Source of the DNA: Clostridia bacterium
GTDB taxonomy: Bacteria > Bacillota > Clostridia > Christensenellales > CAG-314
NCBI GenBank assembly: GCA_900769665.1
Contig: CAAGHL010000041.1
Span: forward strand, 1-64,000
Direction: 5' to 3'
DNA: 64,000 bases
Part shown: in pieces, positions 40,254 to 47,872 of the stretch
Position numbering within the stretch: position 1 is the stretch's first letter
Layout: each line of letters starts with the position of its first letter
Translations under genes and position numbers: made by a program
Notes under the pieces: generated by a model
The model's database searches: none
Told to the model about the DNA's origin: nothing
What the model saw: only the letters and a program-made list of their open reading frames with translations

Positions 40254-41888
40254 ATGCCAAACGAAAGTAAACCCTCGACGGCAACCAACGCCAATACTCA
40301 ACGCTCGGACAAGCCCGTACGCGCAACGCTCCCCAACAGCGTGGAAGCGGAGCAAAACGTACTATGCTGTATTTTGCGTAACCCCGAGTACCAATTGGAA
40401 ATGATCGCGCAACTTGCCGAAGACGACTTCTACCAACTCAATCACCGCGAAATCTTCGCCGCAATGAAGAGCATTTCCGAGCAGTCGCACTCCGTCGGCA
40501 CGGAAAGCCAAGCCGATACCGTCAACTTCGCTTCCGTCGTGGACGTGTTGCGCCGTGAGGGCAAGTTGGAGCAGGTCGGCGACATCGACTACATACTGCG
40601 CCTAAACGAATTGTTGCCTAGTACCGCCAACTACGACGAGTACATCGCCATTGTCAAGCGTGCGAGTACGATGCGCAAGCTTATCCGCATTTGCGGCGAG
40701 GTGGAGCAAAAGGCATACAGCAGTAGCAGCGCCGAGGAAGCAATCACCTACGCGGAAGAACAAATCTTCAACCTGTCGCAGGGCGGCGCAAACAAGGGTC
40801 TTATCTCCCTTGCCGACGACACGGCGCGCACGATGTACGCCATCAACGAACGCTTTGTCAACCCCGGCAAATATCGCGGTATACAAACGGGTTTCCGTCG
40901 TTTCGACCGTATGACCAACGGTATGCACGGCGGCGAACTTATCGTACTTGCGGCTCGTCCCGGCGTAGGTAAGTCGGCAATGGCAATGAACATAGTGGAA
41001 AACGTCGCCAAGCAAGGCAAGATAGTAGCTATCTACAGCTTGGAAATGAGCAATCAACAGCTTATCGAGCGTTTGCTTGCCAGTATGGCGGCTGTACCCC
41101 TTGCGGAAATCAAGAGCGGACAGTTTACCGACCCAAACGCATCCCTTGCTCGGTTGCGTGCGGCGCAAAATACCATTTGCTCTACAATGAAGCTGTACGG
41201 CAACGACTACGCGCAAATTCGTCCGTCGGAAATCAGCTCCCAATGTCGCCGTCAAAAGGCGCAAACGGGTTTGGACCTAATCGTCATCGACTACATACAG
41301 TTGATGAACAGCGGTATCGACCCCAAACAAGGTCGTGCCAACGAAGTCGGCGCAATCACCCGTGCGTTGAAACTTATGGCAAAGGAACTAAACGTCCCCA
41401 TCATAGCACTTGCGCAGTTGAAGCGCGACGCCGAAATGCGTAACTTGAAGGGTAAGGACGGTAGCGGCGGCGGTGGTCAAGTGCCCGTGTTGTCCGACTT
41501 GCGTGAGTCGGGCAGTATCGAGCAGGACGCCGACATAGTATTGTTTATTCACAAGGAAACCGACCCCGAAAAGGGTACTACCAAGCACCAACTGATCGTA
41601 GCCAAGCACCGTAACGGTGAAACAGGCGACATCGACCTGTTTTGGCTGGGTAAATTCGTTCGCTTTATGGACGCCGAAACCCTTGCCGAACAGCAAATTG
41701 CCAACGGCGACGTGGACGGCGGCACGGGCGAGGGTGGCGACGAAACGGAACTCCCCGACCTGTCCCAAGGTGCGGAACCCGACGACGGCGGCGACTTTAT
41801 CCCTCCCGACGAGGGCGAAATACCCGAGGCTTCCTTCGACGGCGAGTCGGATATACCCATCGAAGACTTCGAAGCGGAAAACAAATGA
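40254..41888 (+). CDS. dnaB: Replicative DNA helicase DnaB
   Basis: 544 residues. Hexameric 5'-3' helicase that unwinds the replication fork. The N-terminal DnaB domain (~25-130: LPNSVEAEQNVLCCIL) is followed by the RecA-like core with Walker A ARPGVGKS (234-241), YSLEMS, Walker B LIVIDYIQLM, and the Arg finger region LSDLRESGSIEQDAD. The C-terminal ~75 residues are an Asp/Glu/Gly-rich acidic tail, longer than in well-studied orthologues. No intein. 33 nt upstream of glnS, probably one transcript. Confidence 0.97.
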   Translation: MPNESKPSTATNANTQRSDKPVRATLPNSVEAEQNVLCCILRNPEYQLEMIAQLAEDDFYQLNHREIFAAMKSISEQSHSVGTESQADTVNFASVVDVLRREGKLEQVGDIDYILRLNELLPSTANYDEYIAIVKRASTMRKLIRICGEVEQKAYSSSSAEEAITYAEEQIFNLSQGGANKGLISLADDTARTMYAINERFVNPGKYRGIQTGFRRFDRMTNGMHGGELIVLAARPGVGKSAMAMNIVENVAKQGKIVAIYSLEMSNQQLIERLLASMAAVPLAEIKSGQFTDPNASLARLRAAQNTICSTMKLYGNDYAQIRPSEISSQCRRQKAQTGLDLIVIDYIQLMNSGIDPKQGRANEVGAITRALKLMAKELNVPIIALAQLKRDAEMRNLKGKDGSGGGGQVPVLSDLRESGSIEQDADIVLFIHKETDPEKGTTKHQLIVAKHRNGETGDIDLFWLGKFVRFMDAETLAEQQIANGDVDGGTGEGGDETELPDLSQGAEPDDGGDFIPPDEGEIPEASFDGESDIPIEDFEAENK

Positions 41889-41920
41889 CATATTACATAA
41901 ACTAAAAAGGTATTACGACA

Positions 41921-43561
41921 ATGGAAGACAGCAGAAACTTTATCGAAGAAATCATCGACAACGACCTTGCAAGCGGCAAGGTTACTACGGTTGCAACTCG
42001 TTTCCCTCCCGAGCCTAACGGCTACTTGCACATCGGTCACGCCAAGAGCCTGTGCATCAACTTCGGCATAGCGCAAAAGTACGGCGGAACCTGCAACTTG
42101 CGTTTTGACGACACCAACCCTTGCAAGGAAGACCAAGAGTACGTAGACAGCATCAAAAAGGACATCGAGTGGCTCGGTTTCAAGTGGGACAACCTGTACT
42201 TTGCCAGCGACTACTTCGACGTGATGTTTGACTGCGCCGTCAAACTTATCAACAAAGGTTTGGCGTATGTTTCCGACGAAACCGCCGACGAAATCAAGGA
42301 GCGCCGCGGCACCCTTACCGAGCCCGGTATCGAAAGTCCCTTCCGCAATCGTCCCGTGGAAGAGAACCTCAAATTGTTCTACGAAATGCGCGACGGCAAA
42401 TATGCCGACGGAGAAAAAGTGTTGCGTGCCAAAATCGACATGGCTTCCCCCAACGTCAACATGCGCGATCCCATCATTTACCGCGTGTTGCATGCTACAC
42501 ACCACAACAGCGGCGACAAGTGGTGCATTTACCCGATGTACGACTTTGCGCACCCCATCGAGGACGCACACGAAGGTATCACCCACTCCATTTGTACGTT
42601 GGAGTTCGAGGATCACCGCCCCTTGTACGATTGGGTTGTTGCTAACTGCGACTTCCCCGCTCCGTTGCCGCAACAAATCGAATTTGCTCGCTTGAATATT
42701 ACAAATACCATTATGAGTAAACGCTTCCTCAAAAAGCTTGTAGAGGAAGGCAAGGTGCTTGGTTGGGACGATCCTCGTATGCCCACGCTGTCGGGACTTC
42801 GTCGTCGCGGTATTCCTCCCGAAGCCTTGCGTGACTTCTGCGAACGTATCGGCGTGTCAAAGGCCAACAGCGAAGTGGAAGAAGGATATTTGTACTCCTG
42901 CGTGCGCGACAATCTCAACATGACGGCTAATCGCGTGATGGCGGTACTCGACCCCGTCAAAGTGGTGCTGACCAACTACGAAGGCACGGAAGAGTTGACC
43001 GTCGAGGACAACCCCAACGCCGAAACGGTAACGTACCGCAAGATACCCTTCTCGTCGGAATTGTACATCGATCGCAGCGACTTCGCACTTGTTCCGCCGC
43101 CCAAATACTACCGTTTGAAACCGGACGGATATGTTCGCTTGAAAGGCGCATATATTATTCATTGTGACGACGTGGTGTTGGACGACAATGGCGAAGTAAA
43201 GGAAATCAAGTGTAGCGTTGTGCCCAACAGCAAGTCGGGCGAGGATACAAGCGGAGTAAAGGTAAAGGGCGTAATCCAATGGGTAGACGCCGCAACATGC
43301 TTGGACGTAACCGTGCGCAAGTTGGCAAGTTTGCTTACCGACGTTGTGGACGGCGTGACGGACTTCAACCAACGCTTCAACTACGACAGCATGAAGGTGC
43401 TTTCCGCCAAGGTGGAGCCGTCGCTTGCTACCGCCAAAGAGGGCGACCGTTTCCAATTTATGCGCGTGGGCTACTATGTAGTAGACCGCGACAGCACGAA
43501 AAACGCTCTTGTTTTCAACGAAATCGTCGGTTTGAAGGACGGATTTAAGGCCGGAAAGTGA
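41921..43561 (+). CDS. glnS: Glutaminyl-tRNA synthetase
   Basis: 546 residues. Class Ib synthetase charging tRNA-Gln directly. PPEPNGYLHIGHAK (HIGH motif) is near residue 29 and IMSKR (KMSKS-like) near 266. The C-terminal anticodon-binding beta barrels (VLDPVKVVLTNYEG and the PKYYRLKPDGYVRLKGAYI region) are complete. Direct GlnRS is less common in Gram-positives, which mostly use GluRS plus GatCAB. The gene was probably acquired by a lineage ancestor. Only a weak ribosome site is seen; likely co-expressed with dnaB. Confidence 0.97.
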   Translation: MEDSRNFIEEIIDNDLASGKVTTVATRFPPEPNGYLHIGHAKSLCINFGIAQKYGGTCNLRFDDTNPCKEDQEYVDSIKKDIEWLGFKWDNLYFASDYFDVMFDCAVKLINKGLAYVSDETADEIKERRGTLTEPGIESPFRNRPVEENLKLFYEMRDGKYADGEKVLRAKIDMASPNVNMRDPIIYRVLHATHHNSGDKWCIYPMYDFAHPIEDAHEGITHSICTLEFEDHRPLYDWVVANCDFPAPLPQQIEFARLNITNTIMSKRFLKKLVEEGKVLGWDDPRMPTLSGLRRRGIPPEALRDFCERIGVSKANSEVEEGYLYSCVRDNLNMTANRVMAVLDPVKVVLTNYEGTEELTVEDNPNAETVTYRKIPFSSELYIDRSDFALVPPPKYYRLKPDGYVRLKGAYIIHCDDVVLDDNGEVKEIKCSVVPNSKSGEDTSGVKVKGVIQWVDAATCLDVTVRKLASLLTDVVDGVTDFNQRFNYDSMKVLSAKVEPSLATAKEGDRFQFMRVGYYVVDRDSTKNALVFNEIVGLKDGFKAGK

Positions 43562-43577
43562 TTTTTTGTCGAACGCA

Positions 43578-43606
43578 TTGACAAACCACATTAAATAGAG
43601 TATATT
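43578..43606 (+). promoter_or_regulatory. Promoter of the zinc-ribbon pair
   Basis: TTGACA (43578-43583), 17-nt spacer, TATATT (43601-43606); a 160-nt leader follows before the ATG with CGGGAGG. Confidence 0.8.
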
Positions 43607-43766
43607 AGTTTGTGTCGGATTTTTGTTGTAAGGACGTACAGTCGCTTTGTATCGGCAGTCGTCGCGCGTAAAAAACATTGCGATGACAACGAAAGTGTAA
43701 TCGATGTGTTGATGTCGGTACGTCACGTACAATATTGCTACTCTTACGGGAGGTCGAAACCGAGAA

Positions 43767-44633
43767 ATGAAAGTATGTAAAACCTGCGGAGAAGAGAATA
43801 CCAACGATTCGTTGTTTTGTTGTAATTGCGGATCGGCGGCGTTTGTATTCAAAGAAGAGGTTGCCTGCCCCAAGTGCGGTGCAAGTAACGTTGTGACAAA
43901 CGAATATTGCACCGAGTGCGGCTGTCCGCTTTCTTCCGATGCGACCACAGACAATGACGTTGCCACGCCGCGTTCGGACAAGTTTGAGGTAATCATGCCC
44001 GACCAACCGACCCAAACGGCGGTGACGGACAATACCGACTACACGGTGATACCCTCTCCCGAAACAAGCAAATGCCCCAAGTGCGGTGCGGAAGTGCCAA
44101 TTACGGCGATATATTGCAATCACTGCGGTACCAATGTGACGGCGCAAAACATACACAAGGTTGTCAAACGTCGTTTGTGTCCGTATTGCGGCAAACCCAA
44201 CCCCATGGGTTCGGCATACTGCGGACACTGTTTCGGCTCTCTGACGGGTGCGGACATCACCGACATGCAGGTGGAGTACGACACCATGCCCGTAGGCGAC
44301 TACGTGGTGCAACAAGCGGTGTTGTGCGACCTAAACGGCAAAAACATCGTTTGTCCAAACTGTGGTACATTGAACGCCGCCGACGAAGACTTTTGCGTAA
44401 ACTGCGGATTGAAATTGGCGATAGAAGACAACAAAAAGTATTGTCCCAATTGTGGGGCGGAAAACCCCTCGGACAGCTCGTTTTGCAGTAACTGTCAGTG
44501 GTCGTTTAACGGCGAGCAACCCGACCAAATCGACAAATGGAAATGCCCTCACTGCGGCAATTTGAATGATAGACAGGACAAGTTCTGTACCAATTGCGGT
44601 ACAGTGCAAGATTCGGAGGTAAAACATGAATAG
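43767..44633 (+). CDS. Seven-zinc-ribbon protein
   Basis: 288 residues containing seven CPxCG...CxxCG double-Cys zinc ribbons (first CKTCGEENTNDSLFCCNCG, last CPHCGNLNDRQDKFCTNCG). Each has ~15 residues between knuckles, joined by short linkers. No membrane helix or enzyme domain. Tandem zinc ribbons of this sort are thought to be protein-interaction scaffolds. The gene overlaps by 8 nt the next gene, which encodes a membrane protein that begins with three more ribbons. The two products probably form a complex at the membrane. Specific function unknown. Confidence 0.85.
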   Translation: MKVCKTCGEENTNDSLFCCNCGSAAFVFKEEVACPKCGASNVVTNEYCTECGCPLSSDATTDNDVATPRSDKFEVIMPDQPTQTAVTDNTDYTVIPSPETSKCPKCGAEVPITAIYCNHCGTNVTAQNIHKVVKRRLCPYCGKPNPMGSAYCGHCFGSLTGADITDMQVEYDTMPVGDYVVQQAVLCDLNGKNIVCPNCGTLNAADEDFCVNCGLKLAIEDNKKYCPNCGAENPSDSSFCSNCQWSFNGEQPDQIDKWKCPHCGNLNDRQDKFCTNCGTVQDSEVKHE

Positions 44634-45639
44634 TTCAAACAGCTTCAATATTTGCCCTCATTGCAACAACAGCAACTCGCTAAACGCGCGTTTTTGCGCA
44701 AGATGCGGTGCCAAGCTTGTTGTGCCCGAGGAAGTCGTTGTTTGTCACAAATGCCACACGCGCAACTCCCCTTTGGCAAACTTTTGCCGTAACTGCGGTA
44801 CGCCGATAAAGGCAGGCGCACTTACCAAGATTTGCCCGAAGTGCGGTCGTGAAGTAAATGCCGAAGACAACGTTTGTACTTGCGGTCACAGCTTTGCCAC
44901 GGTCGGTTACGTTTCGCCCGACGCCAATGTTACCGCCGCTCCCGTAGGAGGAGTAGTGCCTGTCGGCGTTGCAACGACGGAAACTAAACCGCAAAAGGCA
45001 GCCAAGACTAAGAAAAAGGCAAAATACGAGTACAAGCCCTACGGCAGAAAAGGAGGCAGAGCTTTCGCAATCATTGCGGCGGTGTTCCTTGCTTTGTTTG
45101 TATTTGCGCTTGTTTCCCCCATGCGTTTGTCCTTTATCCCTGTTTCCGCGGACAGTGGCGTTACTAACGTCGGCGGAGTAAACCGCGAATACGTCTACAA
45201 CAAGCTTGTGGAAACGGTCAACGACACAATCGACGTAATCAAAAACAAACCGTCCGACTTCATTGCCGCATACGGCGGTTGGACAAACTTCCTTATGTTG
45301 GTGTTCTGCGCAATATTCGCAGTGACGGCGGTAGTGCAAATCATCGTCGTTATCGTACGTATCTTTACGGGTAGACGTAGCAAGAAAGCCAACATCTACA
45401 TGCTTGTCATGGCAATCGTGGCAACGATCGTGTCCTTGCTTATCTTCCTACTTAGCCGCGGATTTATCAAGGCAGGCGACAACTTTATCGGCAAGTTCCT
45501 AGGATTGTTTGACCCCGCAAACCTCGGCAACGGCAGAGTGTTCGGTACGATTTACGTATACGTACTGCCTGCATACTACTGGTTCTTCTTCCTGTACTCG
45601 CTTGTCGCAAAGCGCCGCAGAAGAAAAATCGTAGAATAA
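44626..45639 (+). CDS. Zinc-ribbon membrane protein
   Basis: 337 residues. Three zinc ribbons at ~9-90 (CPHCNNSNSLNARFCARCG, CHKCHTRNSPLANFCRNCG, CPKCGREV...CTCG), a Lys-rich linker (~125-145), then four membrane helices. The first is AFAIIAAVFLALFVFALVSP, others at ~225-250, ~262-280 and ~310-328. Orientation puts the ribbons in the cytosol. Overlaps the preceding zinc-ribbon gene by 8 nt and is followed by a terminator. Function unknown. Confidence 0.8.
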   Translation: MNSSNSFNICPHCNNSNSLNARFCARCGAKLVVPEEVVVCHKCHTRNSPLANFCRNCGTPIKAGALTKICPKCGREVNAEDNVCTCGHSFATVGYVSPDANVTAAPVGGVVPVGVATTETKPQKAAKTKKKAKYEYKPYGRKGGRAFAIIAAVFLALFVFALVSPMRLSFIPVSADSGVTNVGGVNREYVYNKLVETVNDTIDVIKNKPSDFIAAYGGWTNFLMLVFCAIFAVTAVVQIIVVIVRIFTGRRSKKANIYMLVMAIVATIVSLLIFLLSRGFIKAGDNFIGKFLGLFDPANLGNGRVFGTIYVYVLPAYYWFFFLYSLVAKRRRRKIVE

Positions 45640-45657
45640 ACTAGATTAGATACAACC

Positions 45658-45687
45658 AAAAGACCGCGCCGTCGCGCTCGGTCTTTT
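45658..45687 (+). terminator. Intrinsic terminator
   Basis: AAAAGACC (45658-45665) pairs with GGTCTTTT (45680-45687); inner GCGC pairing; T-tract within the right arm, so it may act in both directions. Confidence 0.8.
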
Positions 45688-45820
45688 GCAATGTAACGTC
45701 GGTCGAAGCGATGTCGAATTGAGCTGTCGTTTTGCACTCCGATGTAACGAAAAAATACATACGTTGTGCCAAAATCATTACATACGGCAACAAAAAACAA
45801 CGTAAAACAAGAGGATTACA

Positions 45821-47608
45821 ATGAAGATTACATCACAGTTTTTGAGAGAAAAATACCTTGGATTTTTTGAAGAAAGAGGACACGCCGTTATCCAATCGGC
45901 AAGCCTCATCCCCGAAAACGACCCCTCAGTGTTGTTTACCACGGCAGGTATGCATCCGCTCATCCCTTATCTTATGGGGCAACGCCACCCCAAGGGCACA
46001 CGCCTTACCGACGTACAAAAGTGCGTGCGTACGGGCGACATCGACGAAGTGGGCGACGACAGCCACTTGACGTTTTTTGAAATGCTCGGCAATTGGTCGC
46101 TGGGGGACTACTTCAACCACGAGTCCATCCGTTGGAGCTACGAGTTTTTGACAAGCCCCAAGTACCTCGGACTTGACGTCAACCGTATTTCCGTCACGGT
46201 ATTTGCAGGCGACGACGACGCACCTCGCGACGAGGACAGCGCACGCGTATGGGAAGAGTGCGGTATCCCCAAGGAACGCATTTTCTACCTTCCCAAGAAA
46301 AACAACTGGTGGATTGCCGGTACCACGGGACCTTGCGGACCTGATACGGAAATCTTCTGGGATACAGGCAAACCCGCTTGCTCCGATCACTGCGATCCCT
46401 CTTGCGACTGCGGCAAATACCTTGAAATTTGGAACAACGTTTTCATGCAATTCAACCGCCAAGACGACGGCACCTATTTGCCCCTTTCGCAAAAGAACGT
46501 CGACACCGGCATGGGGTTGGAACGTACCGTTTGCGTGCTTAACGGTTTCAAGTCGGTGTACGACATCGACCTATTCCAAGGCGCATTTGCTAAGATATGC
46601 GAGCTTAGCGGCAAGCAATACGAAGCCGACGACAAGACCAAGCGCGCTATGCGTATCATTGCCGACCACGTGCGTACGGCAACGTTCTTGCTAGGCGACC
46701 CCGTAGGCGTAGTGCCCAGCAACGTCGACCAAGGCTACGTTTTGCGTCGCCTTATCCGTCGTGCGGTACGTATGGCAAACAGCCTTGAAATGCCCAAGGG
46801 TAGCATTGCGGAAATTGCCAAGGTGTACATCGACGTTTACAAGGACGTTTACCCCGAGCTTACGCAAAACGCAACCAAGATTGTGGACGAACTCAACAAG
46901 GAAGAGGACAAATTCAGCAAAACTTTGGTCGCAGGCGAAAAGGAGTTTTGCAAAGTAATCCAACACATCCAAGGCAACGTTGTCCCCGGCGGAACGGCGT
47001 TCAAACTGTACGACACATTCGGTTTCCCCATCGAAATGACGGTGGAACTTGCCGCGGAACACGGCTTTACCGTGGATGTGGAAGGCTTCAAACAAAAGTT
47101 TGCCGAACACCAAGCCAAATCGCACGCAGGTAGCGAACAACGCTTCAAGGGCGGCATGGCGGAAGGCGGCGGCATCGAAACCACCTACCTACACACGGCT
47201 ACACACCTGTTGCAAGCGGCTTTGCGCAAGGTACTCGGCGACGAAGTAAAGCAAAAGGGCAGTAACATCACGCCCGAACGCTTGCGCTTCGACTTCAGCT
47301 TCCATCGCCCGATGACGGCGGAGGAAATTGCCGAAACGGAACGCCTTGTCAACGAAGCTATCCAACGCAACTTGCCGGTAACTTGCGAGGAATTGCCCAT
47401 CGAGGAAGCTCGCAAAACGGGAGCAATCGGTTTGTTCGGCGACAAGTACGGCGAAGTGGTCAAGGTGTACACAATGGGTGATTTCAGCAAAGAAATTTGC
47501 GGAGGTCCTCATGCCGAAAATACGGGACTACTCGGACACTTTGTGATACAAAAGGAGCAATCCAGCAGTAGCGGTGTGCGCCGTATCAAGGCAATTTTGG
47601 AAAGATAG
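45821..47608 (+). CDS. alaS: Alanyl-tRNA synthetase, short form
   Basis: 595 residues against ~875 in typical bacteria. The class II catalytic domain (~1-240) is complete, with GDDSHLTFFEMLGNWSLGDYF and TGMGLERT. The tRNA-recognition domain reaches ~430. The HxxxH zinc site of the editing domain (HTATHLL) and the partner CGGPHAENTG are present. The ~120-residue beta-barrel that normally precedes HxxxH (with the FYAESGGQ motif) is missing: residue ~448 passes straight from the helical domain into the editing core. The C-terminal C-Ala/DHHA1 oligomerisation domain is also absent. The frame is clean at both ends, so it is a genuine short enzyme. Confidence 0.93.
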   Translation: MKITSQFLREKYLGFFEERGHAVIQSASLIPENDPSVLFTTAGMHPLIPYLMGQRHPKGTRLTDVQKCVRTGDIDEVGDDSHLTFFEMLGNWSLGDYFNHESIRWSYEFLTSPKYLGLDVNRISVTVFAGDDDAPRDEDSARVWEECGIPKERIFYLPKKNNWWIAGTTGPCGPDTEIFWDTGKPACSDHCDPSCDCGKYLEIWNNVFMQFNRQDDGTYLPLSQKNVDTGMGLERTVCVLNGFKSVYDIDLFQGAFAKICELSGKQYEADDKTKRAMRIIADHVRTATFLLGDPVGVVPSNVDQGYVLRRLIRRAVRMANSLEMPKGSIAEIAKVYIDVYKDVYPELTQNATKIVDELNKEEDKFSKTLVAGEKEFCKVIQHIQGNVVPGGTAFKLYDTFGFPIEMTVELAAEHGFTVDVEGFKQKFAEHQAKSHAGSEQRFKGGMAEGGGIETTYLHTATHLLQAALRKVLGDEVKQKGSNITPERLRFDFSFHRPMTAEEIAETERLVNEAIQRNLPVTCEELPIEEARKTGAIGLFGDKYGEVVKVYTMGDFSKEICGGPHAENTGLLGHFVIQKEQSSSSGVRRIKAILER

Positions 47609-47619
47609 TTTTTACGAAA

Positions 47620-47659
47620 AAGGCAAAGTTTGTTCAGTGCAAGCTTTGTCTTTTTTTTT
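47620..47659 (+). terminator. Terminator after alaS
   Basis: GGCAAAG (47622-47628) pairs with CTTTGTC (47644-47650) with one G-T pair, plus inner TTTG/CAAG pairs, followed by nine T. Confidence 0.85.
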
Positions 47660-47750
47660 CATCTTGCCGTCTTAAAACCATTTTAGAGCGGTTTGGGTGA
47701 TTTTGAGGAAAATTAACATTTGTAATGCAAACAATTGTTCATTTTTATAC

Positions 47751-47779
47751 TTTACTATTTCGGCAAGATGTTGTATAAT
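47751..47779 (+). promoter_or_regulatory. Promoter of the 5'-nucleotidase-like gene
   Basis: TTTACT (47751-47756), 17-nt spacer, TATAAT (47774-47779); ~90-nt leader. Confidence 0.75.
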
Positions 47780-47872
47780 AATAAATAAATAAAAGTTCTC
47801 TATTCGCGCGGAGTTGTTTTACGACGGTTTTTCGACCGCGTATGCGCACACGAGAAATATAGGGAGATACGA

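Noticed and set aside
43767..45639. Zinc-ribbon pair as part of the Cys-rich lipoprotein system
   Set aside because: These ribbons are ordinary CxxC pairs in proteins without signal peptides, and an alaS gene and terminators separate them from the lipoprotein cluster.
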